Shown piece after piece: positions 6,956 to 15,889 of a stretch of DNA of 64,000 bases; positions within the stretch are counted from its first letter, which is position 1, and the number at the start of each line of letters is the position of its first letter. The notes below the pieces were generated by a model. It did no database searches. It was given only the letters and a program-made list of their open reading frames with translations, and was not told where the DNA came from. The translations under genes and the position numbers were made by a program. Location of the stretch: assembly GCA_028821605.1 (NCBI GenBank), contig JAPPFM010000056.1, positions 252,988-316,987 on the forward strand. The letters run 5' to 3'. This stretch comes from Candidatus Poribacteria bacterium (GTDB lineage: Bacteria; Poribacteria; WGA-4E; WGA-3G).

Positions 6956-8596
6956 ATGCAAAATCAACAATTAACTATCGGTAAATACCTGCTGAGAAAA
7001 TTGCAAAGTTACGGTATTGATCACATCTTTGGCATTCCCGGTGATTATGTAGTGCAGTTCTTCGATATGATCGAGAAAAGCCCTATTCAACACATCGGCA
7101 CGACACGAGAAGAAACTGCGGGATTTGCTGCAGATGCCTATGCCCGGACAAAAGGCGTGGGAGCTGCATGTGTGACGTATGGGGTCGGTGGGTTATCGAT
7201 GATCAACGCTGTTACCGCCGCCTACGCTGAAAAATCACCACTCATTGTGATTAGCGGAAGCCCAGGGATAAAAGAGCGTAGTGAAGAGGGGCTTTTGCAT
7301 CATAAAGGTAAAGATTTCTACACACAACAACGTATTTATGACGAGATAACCGTTGCATCCACACTTCTTGATGAACCCTTTACCGCCTTTAACGAGATAG
7401 ATAGAGTCCTCGACGCTGTGTATTGGCACAAGCGTCCCGGCTACATTGAACTGCCACGGGATATAGTAGGTATGCAGGGAACACCCTCCCAACGTCCTTC
7501 AACGGGCGACCACCAGAGTGACCCGGAGACATTAGAGGCCGCCTTAGAAAATGCAATTGCGTTCATAAATCAGAGCGAAAATCCTGTCATTTTAGCAGGC
7601 GCGGAACTCCACAGATTCGGCTACCAAAACAAATTACGCCAGCTTGCCGAAGAAAAACAGTTTCCGGTGGTGACAACGCTGTTGGGCAAATCGGTAATGC
7701 CAGAGGCTCATCCGCTCTACTTGGGTATTTACGGCGGCGCGATGAGCAGGGAAGAAATCACAGTACTCGTTGAATCTGCCGATTGTCTTATCACCCTTGG
7801 TGCCTTTATGACCGATGTCAACCTCGGAATCTACACGGCAAACTTAGATCGCAGTCGCCGGGTATACGCCACCTCGGATAAAATTTCGGTTGGCTATTCT
7901 ACCTATGAAAATGTCACGTTTGAAGATTTTATTGATGGATTGCATTCTCCGAAACTCCATGAACGCGGGGACATAGATTTGGAGTGGGTCATGGAAGTGC
8001 CAGAACCTTTCAAGATGATGCCCGACCAGCCGCTTACAATGAAACGCCTGTTCCAACACCTAAATCTACTGCTGTGTGAAGACATGACAGTTATTCCTGA
8101 CATCGGTGACAGCCTCTGGGCGGCTTTAGACTTACGGCTTCCGGCACGTACCGATTTTATTGCGCTTGCCTACTACACCTCAATGGGGTTTGCAGTTCCC
8201 GCCGCAATCGGTGCCCAACTCGGCAAACCCACAGCCCGGCCACTTGTCATCGTAGGGGATGGTGCATTTCAAATGACCGGCACCGAACTCTCAACGACTA
8301 TTCGCTACCAGCTCAATCCGATTGTTCTGATTTTAAACAATCAGGGATACGGCACCGTCCGTCCCTTTATTGACGGACCCTTTAACGATATAGAAAATTG
8401 GAACTACACCCATGTACCGGAACTCTTTGGCACAGGATGTGCATTTGCTGCCCGTACGGAAGGCGAATTTGATACTGCCATGAAAGCAGCACTTGCTGAG
8501 ACACAACATTTTGTTTTGATTGAGGCAACACTTGACAAATCGGACATTTCGCCCTCACTTATGCAGTTGGCAAAACAGGTGTCCAAGAAAGTTTAA
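6956..8596 (+). CDS. Thiamine diphosphate-dependent 2-keto acid decarboxylase (pyruvate/indolepyruvate decarboxylase family)
   Basis: 546 residues with the three-domain ThDP enzyme layout. The N-terminal pyrimidine domain has GIPGDY (D30) and the cofactor-activating Glu in TREETAGFAADAYA (E52). The paired histidines of the decarboxylase branch are in EGLLHHKGKDF (H115, H116), which separates it from acetolactate synthases. The pyrophosphate-binding GDGAFQMTGTELS motif ends in NN after about 28 residues. The predicted reaction is non-oxidative decarboxylation of a 2-keto acid to an aldehyde. The substrate cannot be fixed. The start has AAGAGG 8 nt upstream. The preceding 115-bp gap shows no clear terminator. 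Confidence 0.8.
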   Translation: MQNQQLTIGKYLLRKLQSYGIDHIFGIPGDYVVQFFDMIEKSPIQHIGTTREETAGFAADAYARTKGVGAACVTYGVGGLSMINAVTAAYAEKSPLIVISGSPGIKERSEEGLLHHKGKDFYTQQRIYDEITVASTLLDEPFTAFNEIDRVLDAVYWHKRPGYIELPRDIVGMQGTPSQRPSTGDHQSDPETLEAALENAIAFINQSENPVILAGAELHRFGYQNKLRQLAEEKQFPVVTTLLGKSVMPEAHPLYLGIYGGAMSREEITVLVESADCLITLGAFMTDVNLGIYTANLDRSRRVYATSDKISVGYSTYENVTFEDFIDGLHSPKLHERGDIDLEWVMEVPEPFKMMPDQPLTMKRLFQHLNLLLCEDMTVIPDIGDSLWAALDLRLPARTDFIALAYYTSMGFAVPAAIGAQLGKPTARPLVIVGDGAFQMTGTELSTTIRYQLNPIVLILNNQGYGTVRPFIDGPFNDIENWNYTHVPELFGTGCAFAARTEGEFDTAMKAALAETQHFVLIEATLDKSDISPSLMQLAKQVSKKV

Positions 8597-8631
8597 AACA
8601 GCATGGAGGTTGGGATATCCGAACTTGAATT

Positions 8632-9348
8632 TTGAACCAGTTGAAACTTCCGATCCAAACTATTATATTTGACTTTGACTATACGTTGGTAGAATCTTCA
8701 CGTGGAACGATCGATGGTGTCAATTTCGCATTTGACAAAATGGGGATGCCGCTCGCTTCCGATGCCGCGATTCGGCAGACAATCGGTTTAGCACTACCGG
8801 ATATACTGACGGCGTTAGCAGGGGAAGCATATAGCAGGCGAGTGGATGAATTTACGCGCCTGTTTCTTCAACGCGCCGATGAGACTATGGTCGCGTTAGC
8901 AGAATTTTACGCGGGTGTGCCAGAAACAGTACAAGCATTGCGGAGGCTTGGTCTTCAACTTGCCATCGTTTCTCAGAAACGTCGCGACTACATTCAGGGG
9001 ATCCTTACGCGTGGAAATTTGTTAGATGCATTTGACGTTATCCTTGGTGGTGGGGACGCAGCGTATAAGCCGAACCCAGAAGGGTTACTGCTGGCGGTTG
9101 CGCAAACGGATAGTATTCCGCAAAATTGTTTCTATGTCGGAGATAGCGTGACGGATGCTAAAACTGCTCAGCGTGCTGCTGTTCCCTTTATTGCTGTGCT
9201 GTCGGGTGTCACGCCACGAACGGCTTTTGAAGATTACGATGTTTATGCGATTCTTGAAGATGTGTCTGAGGTACTAAATTTAGAACCGGTGAAAAATTGT
9301 AACAGCGTTAACAACCGTGCATTAGCAAAGGAGCGAGTCACACGATGA
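8632..9348 (+). CDS. HAD-superfamily hydrolase (phosphoglycolate phosphatase-like)
   Basis: 238 residues. HAD motif I is IIFDFDYTLVES (nucleophile D14, acid D16), motif II is IVSQK, motif III is the Lys in YKPNPEG, and motif IV is YVGDSVTDAKTAQ. A helical C1 cap lies between motifs I and II. Expected activity is hydrolysis of a small phosphomonoester. The start is uncertain: an in-frame TGA at 8626-8628 leaves only ATT 8629, TTG 8632 or TTG 8641, and the GGAGG at 8605-8609 is rather far away. Its TGA overlaps the ATG of the next gene by ATGA, so the two are translationally coupled. Confidence 0.8.
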   Translation: MNQLKLPIQTIIFDFDYTLVESSRGTIDGVNFAFDKMGMPLASDAAIRQTIGLALPDILTALAGEAYSRRVDEFTRLFLQRADETMVALAEFYAGVPETVQALRRLGLQLAIVSQKRRDYIQGILTRGNLLDAFDVILGGGDAAYKPNPEGLLLAVAQTDSIPQNCFYVGDSVTDAKTAQRAAVPFIAVLSGVTPRTAFEDYDVYAILEDVSEVLNLEPVKNCNSVNNRALAKERVTR

Positions 9349-10139
9349 AAACGATGATTTTATCCGTCCTCTTCGGGTTTCTGCTCGTTTTTGTAGTCAA
9401 GGCAGACTTTCTGCCAGAGGACAACAGCGATGCGTTTGGGTTGGAATATGCAGAATCAATCGCGGGGTTCATCCCGAACGCCCCTAAGATTGATGGAAAA
9501 CTTGACGATTGGAAGTATGCCATCTGGGTCGCGTTTGACTCAGAGAAGGAGCTTCTTCGAGGAAAAGGCGCGTGGAAGGGAAAAGATGACCTTACAATGA
9601 CTTGGTCAACCATGTATGATGCGAAAACCTTCTACTTCGCAGCAGCAGTGCGTGACGATATTTTCGCGCCAGCAGCGAATGCCGCACAACCTTGGATAGG
9701 TGATACGATTTTTTTGTATATTGATTGGGAGCAAGTGGGAGCTGGAACACCTGCATGCAAGCCCAATTTCGCGTTTATCAACAAAAAAGCCCTCGTCACC
9801 GACTTCAGTGGGGTCAAAAATCCGAATCTCCCGAAGTCCGATATAGCAATCGTGCCAACCCCCGAATTGGGTAAAGGTGGTATGATTTATGAGGTGGCGA
9901 TGCCGTTTGAATGGCTCACGAAGGTAAAAGTTGAAGAGGGTACTGAAGTCGGGTTTACACCCGGATATGAGGAAGGCACGGATAACCCAGAGAAAAAAGC
10001 GGGGCTTGTGTTCATGGATTGGCACGGTCTGAATCCAGACGAATCCGCGAACCTTGGCACTTTGATCTTTGGCGAGCCGCTTGCTGTTGATGCAGTGGGC
10101 AAATTGACGCTAACGTGGGGAGCGTTAAAGAAATTTTGA
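9345..10139 (+). CDS. Secreted CBM9-like protein with the shared K-L-x-T-x-W C-terminal tail
   Basis: 264 residues with a signal peptide (hydrophobic 4-18, likely cut near VKA-DF). The body opens with APKIDGKLDDWKYA and later has DAKTFYFAAAVRDD and GDTIFLYIDW. This is the pattern of the carbohydrate-binding family 9/DOMON-like beta-sandwich found as ligand-binding modules of extracellular enzymes. No catalytic domain is attached. The last residues AVDAVGKLTLTWGALKKF match the tails of four other secreted proteins here (ends at 12010, 17940, 52052 and 53583). The ATG overlaps the HAD stop codon (ATGA), with AAAGGAG upstream, so it is co-transcribed with the phosphatase. Confidence 0.7.
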   Translation: MKTMILSVLFGFLLVFVVKADFLPEDNSDAFGLEYAESIAGFIPNAPKIDGKLDDWKYAIWVAFDSEKELLRGKGAWKGKDDLTMTWSTMYDAKTFYFAAAVRDDIFAPAANAAQPWIGDTIFLYIDWEQVGAGTPACKPNFAFINKKALVTDFSGVKNPNLPKSDIAIVPTPELGKGGMIYEVAMPFEWLTKVKVEEGTEVGFTPGYEEGTDNPEKKAGLVFMDWHGLNPDESANLGTLIFGEPLAVDAVGKLTLTWGALKKF

Positions 10140-10160
10140 AGTAGCCAGCACACACCTTAA

Positions 10161-10291
10161 ATAGTTGTCAGTCGCCAGTTATCAGTTAAACACTTGTGTC
10201 GGTTACTTTTAGTGTTACTGCCACAAGGCACCTCTTAACTGAAAACTGAAAGGTTTTTCGCAGAAAAACCGAACTGAAAACTGACAACTAT
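10161..10291. repeat. 131-bp repeat with 12-bp inverted ends (TCAGT-rich family)
   Basis: ATAGTTGTCAGT at 10161-10172 is the exact inverse of ACTGACAACTAT at 10280-10291. Inside is a further hairpin, GGTTTTT/AAAAACC, at 10252-10270. Related TCAGTTATCAG-rich fragments occur near 20296, 38285 and 46777. There is no reading frame, so this is a MITE- or REP-like intergenic element. Confidence 0.6.
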
Positions 10292-10318
10292 TCTTCTGAT
10301 AACCGATAACCAAAAATA

Positions 10319-11227
10319 ATGTCTGAAAAAACGCGAAATCAGGAAGAACTCCTTGTTCAACTGCTGGAGAAGGCAGATAACTTACTAACTCGTTTGGGTG
10401 GGCTCCCGTCCCAATCGTCGGGTGCGCTACTTGATGCTGAACTTGATGACTACATCGCTTTCCGGTGGCAAGCACAGAATGAGTCGGGACACCTAATTCC
10501 AGTTAAATATCCGAATCTTGTGGGACTATCGGATTTGATTGGAATAGAGAGGCAGTCCATAGAACTGGATCGGAACACACGCCAGTTTCTAAACGGACTA
10601 CCCGCCAACCACGTTCTGTTATGGGGCGACCGTGGCACTGGTAAATCTTCGCTTGTGAAGGGGATGCTATCGCGCTACGCCGATGAGGGACTTCGGCTGA
10701 TCGGGATCAGTAAAGAGGGACTCGTGCATCTGCAGGAGATTGCCGAGGTGTTGTGGGAGCGTCCAGAACGTTATATCCTTTTTTGTGACGACCTCGCCTT
10801 TAACGAAGATGAACCGGAATACCGCGAGTTGAAAGCGATGTTGGAAGGTGGAATCTCTGCTTGTCCAGACAACGTTCTCATCTATGCTACCTCGAATCGT
10901 CGGCATCTGATGCCTCGACAGGTCCGCGAAAACCGGTATCCGCAGAATGACGAAGATGAATTATATCCGCGCGAGGCGACGGAAGAAAAGGTCTCATTAA
11001 GCGACCGTTTTGGATTGCGCCTCGCTTTTCAACGGATTTCACAGGACACCTACTTGCAGATTGTCTCCCATTACGCGCAGAAACGCGGACTCTCCGTTCC
11101 GACGGAAGCATTACACCGAGCAGCGTTGGAATGGGAGGCATCCTCAAGTGGGCGTTCAGGGCGTGTCGCCTATCAGTTTGTTGCAGACCTCGCTGGGCGG
11201 TTAGCACTTGAATCAAATGCAAAGTAG
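10319..11227 (+). CDS. DUF815-family AAA+ ATPase
   Basis: 302 residues. The N-terminal 60 residues are helical and family-specific. Walker A is GDRGTGKSS (103-111), Walker B is LFCDDL (D157/D158), and sensor 1 is IYATSNRR (N193). The block YPREATEEKVSLSDRFGLRL, with a likely arginine-finger region, and a C-terminal helical lid follow. DUF815 proteins are widespread predicted P-loop ATPases without an assigned cellular role. No ribosome site precedes ATG 10319, which directly follows the inverted-repeat element. It stands alone between two secreted proteins and nothing nearby suggests a partner. Confidence 0.8.
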   Translation: MSEKTRNQEELLVQLLEKADNLLTRLGGLPSQSSGALLDAELDDYIAFRWQAQNESGHLIPVKYPNLVGLSDLIGIERQSIELDRNTRQFLNGLPANHVLLWGDRGTGKSSLVKGMLSRYADEGLRLIGISKEGLVHLQEIAEVLWERPERYILFCDDLAFNEDEPEYRELKAMLEGGISACPDNVLIYATSNRRHLMPRQVRENRYPQNDEDELYPREATEEKVSLSDRFGLRLAFQRISQDTYLQIVSHYAQKRGLSVPTEALHRAALEWEASSSGRSGRVAYQFVADLAGRLALESNAK

Positions 11228-11374
11228 TAGGCACGCTCCGCGTGCCGTAACCGTAACAAAACCAAAGTAGACACTCTTAACTTGAAACTGGACGAAACAG
11301 TAGCAAGCACACACGGTGTGCGATAAAAAATAACAAGAAGCACGGTGCACTACCGCGCTTTTATGGAGATTTTT

Positions 11375-12010
11375 ATGAAAAATCGATTGATGTTCTCTGT
11401 AATACTCACGCTCTTCCTGAGCGGTATGCTTCTGATACAAACCGCAGATGCTGTGCCGAAGAAAGGTACATTACGTATCAGCGGCGATAATACATGGGTT
11501 GCGTTTATTAACGGCGAAGAAGTCGCTGCAAGCGGAAATTGGCAAGTCCCCACGGTCAGTGAATTTAAACTGGACAAAGGCTTTGCGCAGATTGCTGTCT
11601 ATGTCCACGACGCTGAACCCGGTGCTGCCGGTAGAGGCGGATTCCTCGCTGATATCATCCTTGATGCCAAACCGGATTACATTGGAACAGGTGAAGATGG
11701 TTGGCGATGTGATACTGGCGACCCCATCGGTGATCGGAAAGATGGTTGGGAAAAAACCGATTTCGACGACAGCAAATGGGAAGACGAACTCGAAATCTAT
11801 GAAAAATTCGGGGCTGGTATATGGGGATTTGGTGCTGCAATCATGCAACAAATTCTCAAAGACCCCGATTGTGAAGCGAATTGGGTATGGTGCGGTCCTA
11901 ACGATGTCGAAGACGATATCTATTTCCGATACACCATTGGGACGCTTTCCGTTGAACCCGAAGACAAACTCGCGACGACATGGGCACGCATTAAGGGAGA
12001 AGCAATGTAG
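11375..12010 (+). CDS. Secreted jelly-roll (galactose-binding-like) protein with the shared C-terminal tail
   Basis: 211 residues from MKNRLMFSVILTLFLSG; the ATG at 11375 has GGAG about 9 nt upstream, and in-frame starts at 11345 and 11363 would spoil the signal peptide. After cleavage near ADA-VP, the domain has a GTLRISGDNTWVAFINGEEV strand pair, then FAQIAVYVHDA and GWEKTDFDDSKWE. This is the pattern of the galactose-binding-like sandwich seen in the accessory domains of rhamnosidases and GH2 enzymes. No catalytic module is attached. It ends SVEPEDKLATTWARIK plus four residues, matching the tail family. Four cysteines (RCDTG, DCEANWVWCG) could form disulfides outside the cell. Confidence 0.65.
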   Translation: MKNRLMFSVILTLFLSGMLLIQTADAVPKKGTLRISGDNTWVAFINGEEVAASGNWQVPTVSEFKLDKGFAQIAVYVHDAEPGAAGRGGFLADIILDAKPDYIGTGEDGWRCDTGDPIGDRKDGWEKTDFDDSKWEDELEIYEKFGAGIWGFGAAIMQQILKDPDCEANWVWCGPNDVEDDIYFRYTIGTLSVEPEDKLATTWARIKGEAM

Positions 12011-12082
12011 CCTTAACGGATAGGTACGGTTGGGAAACTGCACCATAAGCGTCAAATTTAATAGGACTTACCCACCCTTCTT

Positions 12083-12111
12083 CGCTGGCGAGGTTTGTAA
12101 CCTCGCCAGCG
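12083..12111. repeat. Perfect 13-bp-stem palindrome between convergent genes
   Basis: CGCTGGCGAGGTT (12083-12095) pairs perfectly with AACCTCGCCAGCG (12099-12111) around a 3-nt loop. It lies between the convergent jelly-roll and aminotransferase genes. No T-run follows on either strand, so it is not a classic terminator, although it could stop or stabilise both 3' ends. The GGTTTGTAACC core is shared with palindromes near 17953, 19366 and 29852. Confidence 0.6.
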
Positions 12112-12141
12112 GCGTGTGGTCGTAGTTGTCCATTCTTCGCT

Positions 12142-13446
12142 CTATAATTTCTCAATTACCTCTGCGATTGTCTTGAAAACCGTTTCAATATCCGCTTCTG
12201 CGATGCATGAATAAGCCACCCGTAACTCGGTTTCACCGAGTGTAATCGTGCCGATGCCGTGTTCCTCAAGAAGCTGCTGCCGAACCGCCTCTGCGCTCGC
12301 GGATTTGAGGTTCAGGCATATAAAATAACCGGCATGACTCGGATACACCTCCCAAAGTTTTGCATATTGGGCATCCGAGGCAATTTCTTTTGTTTTCAAC
12401 GCGCGCGCCTTGAGTTTCTCATAGTTATGTCGTTTCTGCTCGGTATGCCCCAGAGCCTTCATCGCTTCAAGGATGAGCGTTTGGGAGACCTGTGATGCGC
12501 CGGAGGTATTCGCTCGAATTAGCCCACTGAACTTCTGTTCAAGGGGTTGCATCGCTGCCTCTCCGAGACCGAAACTCATAAACGCGACACGTAAGCCCCA
12601 CGCATATTCCTCTTTCGTCGCCCCGTCTATCTTTACAGGAACTACATTCGGGTGGCATCCGACCAACAGTCCAAAAAGCGATTCTTGCATAACCGATGCA
12701 TCGTACCACAGACCCGCATAGGCATCATCAATCATAACGAGGATACGACATCCAGCGTCGGCACGCGCCACAATCGCTTCTACAATATGCTGCGCTTCTG
12801 TGTGGGTAATTGCATAGCCGGTGGGGTTGTGCGGAAAATTCAGGAGAACCAGCAGCTTTTCGTCGGTAACATTGGTAAGTGTCTCCCGAAATCCGTGTGT
12901 GTTGAAACCTTTCGCCGCGTTGAAAAACGGATAGGTTTGAAGATTCGCCGCCGCTTTGGTTTGGAAAATAAGTCGATAATTCCCCCAAATATTATCTGGA
13001 AGAACGAGCGTGTCTCCACTGTCTGTGAAAAGTTCCGCGAGTAGACTAAACCCGTGCGTCATTCCACTCGTCACAATTGGTAGACTTAATGCTGCCTCGG
13101 CAAGTGACGGGTTCTCTTTCAAGAGATGCGTTTTCCATGCGTTCCGTAATTCCGGTTGACCTAACACGGGTGCGTACCCGTAGATACTCTCCAAAGGTAA
13201 CGCTGGCACGAACTCCCGTGAAACGGTGAGGTGCATCATATCGCTGCCCTGCTGTGAAAAGTCCAAGGCAATCGCGCGCGTCGCGTTGAGACGGTGTGCT
13301 TTTGTATTCGCCTCCGCTGTCTGGCTTAAGATACCTCTCGGCAGATAGATGCGTTCCCCTAACTTGGAAAGTAACGCGGAGACTGTCGGCGCGGCATTTT
13401 GAAGCTGCTTATTTAATTCGATGGCTAAGGGATTTAAATCTTGCAT
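12142..13446 (-). CDS. Class I/II (fold type I) PLP-dependent aminotransferase
   Basis: 434 residues. The substrate/PLP features are LNFPHNPTGY (N207), MIDDAYAGLWYD (D240/D241 for the pyridine nitrogen, Y243), and the Schiff-base Lys K278 in GATKEEYAWGLRVAF with R286 following. A TSGMTHGFSLLAE block binds the PLP phosphate. The protein is cytoplasmic. It probably transaminates an amino acid with a 2-keto acid. The long form with DGATKEEY resembles tyrosine/aromatic-type bacterial aminotransferases, but I cannot assign a substrate. The start is ATG 13444-13446 with a weak AGAGA site. It is divergent from the next gene. Confidence 0.8.
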   Translation of the reverse strand: MQDLNPLAIELNKQLQNAAPTVSALLSKLGERIYLPRGILSQTAEANTKAHRLNATRAIALDFSQQGSDMMHLTVSREFVPALPLESIYGYAPVLGQPELRNAWKTHLLKENPSLAEAALSLPIVTSGMTHGFSLLAELFTDSGDTLVLPDNIWGNYRLIFQTKAAANLQTYPFFNAAKGFNTHGFRETLTNVTDEKLLVLLNFPHNPTGYAITHTEAQHIVEAIVARADAGCRILVMIDDAYAGLWYDASVMQESLFGLLVGCHPNVVPVKIDGATKEEYAWGLRVAFMSFGLGEAAMQPLEQKFSGLIRANTSGASQVSQTLILEAMKALGHTEQKRHNYEKLKARALKTKEIASDAQYAKLWEVYPSHAGYFICLNLKSASAEAVRQQLLEEHGIGTITLGETELRVAYSCIAEADIETVFKTIAEVIEKL

Positions 13447-13509
13447 ATTTTCTCTAAATTGTGAACAATGATAACTGTATAGAACACTAAAAAGACAAAG
13501 AGGTTATTC

Positions 13510-13543
13510 GACATTAATTGTGGACTGTCGCCAACTTAATGTC
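13510..13543. promoter_or_regulatory. Possible operator dyad between divergent genes
   Basis: GACATTAA at 13510-13517 is the exact inverse of TTAATGTC at 13536-13543, with an 18-bp spacer (half-site centres 26 bp apart, about 2.5 helical turns). It sits in the 166-bp gap between the aminotransferase and the membrane-anchored SH3-like protein. A dimeric regulator site is possible; there is no regulator nearby to match. Confidence 0.3.
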
Positions 13544-13612
13544 AACCGATTTCCGCTACTATTCGTTTAAGAAGAAAAAATTTAGACGCATCACATAGCA
13601 CAAGGAAAAAAC

Positions 13613-14716
13613 ATGAAAGCACTTTTGAAAAGTCTGACCCTGATCATTATTTTTGTCGTTTTTGTCGGTCTCGGCTTTAGCGTCTATGTTCTTCAAGCAC
13701 CACCAGTTGAACAGAAAGGCGCGCCGAAACTACAGATCCATACACGTACAGCACTGCGCAGCAGACCGACAGTAAACTCAAAACCGATTCGTTACACCAA
13801 AGATGTATACCGTTTCAGTATGGATCGACAATACATTAGCAACCTGAATAGCAGTAAATTAGAGCATGAACTTCTGTTTAGTGCGGGGTTAGCGCATCGT
13901 GCAAGATTGAAAGCGCAACGTTTAGATGACTCTTTGAAAACAGCAACCGATTGGCAAAAGATGTTTGCTGATATGACACAAGATATTCGATTCCGTCCGA
14001 GCGCGTCACCTGTTGAAGTCTTACTGAGTGGTGAGGAGTGGTCACTCAGAGATACCACCGGTGCCGCATACACAGTCGTAAAAACTGATGACCGGGTTGA
14101 TGTTTATCTGCCTGATCTGAGGGAGGCGTTTGACGCAAACAAAATCTCGCTATCAACAGATCTGGAAATCTCCACTAAACAAACAAATAGACGGTGGCTC
14201 ATTACGGATAACGGATATAAACAGGCTTATAGCATTGTGAACGGTGAAGGAAAACTCAATGTTTTTCAGCAATCGAAGTTTGAAATTCTCACATTTCTAT
14301 TTGAAGTGGATACGGCATTGCAAAACTCTCTTGCACAGAAAAAGTTGTCTCCTGACTTGATCCAAGAATTTGTGAAGGAAAAAATACCATTGTCACGACG
14401 GGCGAAAGTGTCCGCGAACGAAAACGGTATGAGTTGGCAGATAACCAACCCTCCATTGAAGTATAATATCCGAAGTGAGGACGGTCGATTGAAGGTCTAT
14501 CTTGATCTTGAAAGTAGATGGCTCCTCGTCAAAGTTGATGACAGCGTAAAAGGCTGGGTACAAAGCGAGCGCGGCACCATTTTCGAGCCACCCGCACCAA
14601 CACCCAGTTCACGCCAGCAAGTCAAAGAACGACTTCTCGTACTCATTGATGAATTGAAAGAGAAAGTCGGACTCTCCAATGCAGAAGATGAAGCCCAAGA
14701 TACTGCGTCCCGGTAG
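13613..14716 (+). CDS. Membrane-anchored protein with a triplicated beta module and an SH3-like C-terminus
   Basis: 367 residues. One N-terminal transmembrane anchor or uncleaved signal (about 5-27) is followed by a basic stretch. A module of the form W-x-[LI]-x-[DN]...Y-x-[VI]...[GR]-[LV]-x-V-[YF] occurs three times (about 143-166, 195-218, 275-298), the last two preceded by a helical segment. The C-terminal part SRWLLVKVDDSVKGWVQSERG resembles a bacterial SH3-like domain, often a cell-wall or peptide binder. Pro-rich residues and a charged helix end the chain. No family name is recognised. It overlaps the following S66 peptidase gene, so an envelope role linked to peptidoglycan is an inference. 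AAGGAA lies 7 nt before the ATG. Confidence 0.65.
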   Translation: MKALLKSLTLIIIFVVFVGLGFSVYVLQAPPVEQKGAPKLQIHTRTALRSRPTVNSKPIRYTKDVYRFSMDRQYISNLNSSKLEHELLFSAGLAHRARLKAQRLDDSLKTATDWQKMFADMTQDIRFRPSASPVEVLLSGEEWSLRDTTGAAYTVVKTDDRVDVYLPDLREAFDANKISLSTDLEISTKQTNRRWLITDNGYKQAYSIVNGEGKLNVFQQSKFEILTFLFEVDTALQNSLAQKKLSPDLIQEFVKEKIPLSRRAKVSANENGMSWQITNPPLKYNIRSEDGRLKVYLDLESRWLLVKVDDSVKGWVQSERGTIFEPPAPTPSSRQQVKERLLVLIDELKEKVGLSNAEDEAQDTASR

Positions 14717-15731
14717 TCGCGTTGCAGCGATTTCGCTCTCCTGGGGCGGTCCCGGCACTGTTCCCTACCGATACCAAATAGGTAAACGGCAATTTGAAGA
14801 AGAATTCGGTGTGACGGTTATTGAGACCGAACATGCCTTGCGCGATGCGGATTGGCTTGCTAAAAACCCCAAAGCGCGTGCCGACGATTTGATGGCAGCT
14901 TTCGCCGACGAGACAATCGACGGAATTATCTCAACCATCGGTGGTGAAGACTCAATCCGTACGCTGCCGCACCTCGACTTGGATCTGATTCGGAACAACC
15001 CCAAAGTTTTCATGGGTTTTTCGGATACGACTATATCGCACGCCGCCTGTTTTAAAGCGGGCCTCGTGTCGTTCTACGGTCCGTCATTTATGGCAGGATT
15101 TGCCGAAAACGACGGGATGTTTCCGTATATGGTGGATTCTGTGAGACGCACCCTCTTTTCCGCCGAACCGATTGGTGTTATTGAACCGAATCGAGCGGGC
15201 TGGACAGTTGAACATCTACCGTGGGAGAACCCTGAAAACCAGTCAGTTCGTCGGAAACTCAACCCTTGCACCGGTTGGAAGTTTCATCAGGATGAAGGTG
15301 TTGTCGAAGGACAACTTTTTGGGGGTTGTGTTGAGGTTTTGGACTGGCTTCGCGGCACCGACTATTTCCCTTCTGGTGGTGACCTTCAAGGTGCCGCTCT
15401 CTTTTTGGAGACCTCTGAAGAGGCACCGCCGCCTTCGTTTCTGGCGAGGTTTGTGAGATGCATCGCAGCGATGGGCGTTCTCGAAGGACTTAGCGGCATA
15501 CTGCTCGGACGACCCGGCGGCGGTGTTGATCCTGACACTTTCCACGAATACGACGACGCACTTTGTAAAACCGTCCGCGAGGAGCATGGATTAAACGACA
15601 TGCCAATTGTCACGAATATGGACTTCGGACACACAGATCCGATGTTCGTCATCCCAATGGGCATGAAGGTTCGTATTGATTCTGCCAAGCAGGAAATCGT
15701 CATTGACGAGGCAGCGGTTATCGAAAACTGA
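14679..15731 (+). CDS. Peptidase S66 family (LD-carboxypeptidase / MccF-like)
   Basis: 350 residues. S66 serine peptidases either cut the L,D bond of peptidoglycan tetrapeptides or, as MccF, hydrolyse acyl-sulfamoyl adenylates. The opening KILRPGSRVAAISLS, the glycine-rich IISTIGGEDSIRTLPHLD and the nucleophile elbow MGFSDTT are diagnostic. The Glu of the triad is expected in LFLETSEEAP and the His in MDFGHTDP. SWGGPG near the N-terminus and the long loop favour the MccF-like branch over LdcA. The start may be ATG 14679 or ATG 14688. Both overlap the preceding gene and lack a clear ribosome site, so translation is probably coupled. Confidence 0.8.
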   Translation: MQKMKPKILRPGSRVAAISLSWGGPGTVPYRYQIGKRQFEEEFGVTVIETEHALRDADWLAKNPKARADDLMAAFADETIDGIISTIGGEDSIRTLPHLDLDLIRNNPKVFMGFSDTTISHAACFKAGLVSFYGPSFMAGFAENDGMFPYMVDSVRRTLFSAEPIGVIEPNRAGWTVEHLPWENPENQSVRRKLNPCTGWKFHQDEGVVEGQLFGGCVEVLDWLRGTDYFPSGGDLQGAALFLETSEEAPPPSFLARFVRCIAAMGVLEGLSGILLGRPGGGVDPDTFHEYDDALCKTVREEHGLNDMPIVTNMDFGHTDPMFVIPMGMKVRIDSAKQEIVIDEAAVIEN

Positions 15732-15750
15732 CACAAAAAATTAGTATGAT

Positions 15751-15852
15751 GTTGGGTTTCACTGGGTTTTCGGAACAAAACTGACCTATTCGATTTGACA
15801 TGTCTTTGAGAGGCTACATCGAATTTCTCTTTTCCGTTCAACCCAACCTACA
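15751..15852 (-). repeat. ~103-bp end-conserved repeat, copy B
   Basis: Begins GTTGGGTTTCAC and ends AACCCAACCTACA, so it is inverted relative to copy A1 at 4434. It lies 20 bp after the S66 peptidase stop codon and immediately before the promoter of the next glycosyltransferase. Confidence 0.6.
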
Positions 15853-15876
15853 GCAATACTGATTACACGCTTGGCG

Positions 15877-15882
15877 TAAAAT
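15877..15882 (+). promoter_or_regulatory. -10-like box consistent with a leaderless start
   Basis: TAAAAT ends 7 nt before the ATG at 15890 and no ribosome site is present. No good -35 box is visible 17 bp upstream. The arrangement matches the one at 1738-1752 and at 20442-20454. Confidence 0.35.
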
Positions 15883-15889
15883 TAAAAAG

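Noticed and set aside
11471..12055. 194-codon minus-strand frame opposite the jelly-roll gene
   Set aside because: The plus-strand frame has a signal peptide, ribosome site and the conserved tail; the minus frame has none.
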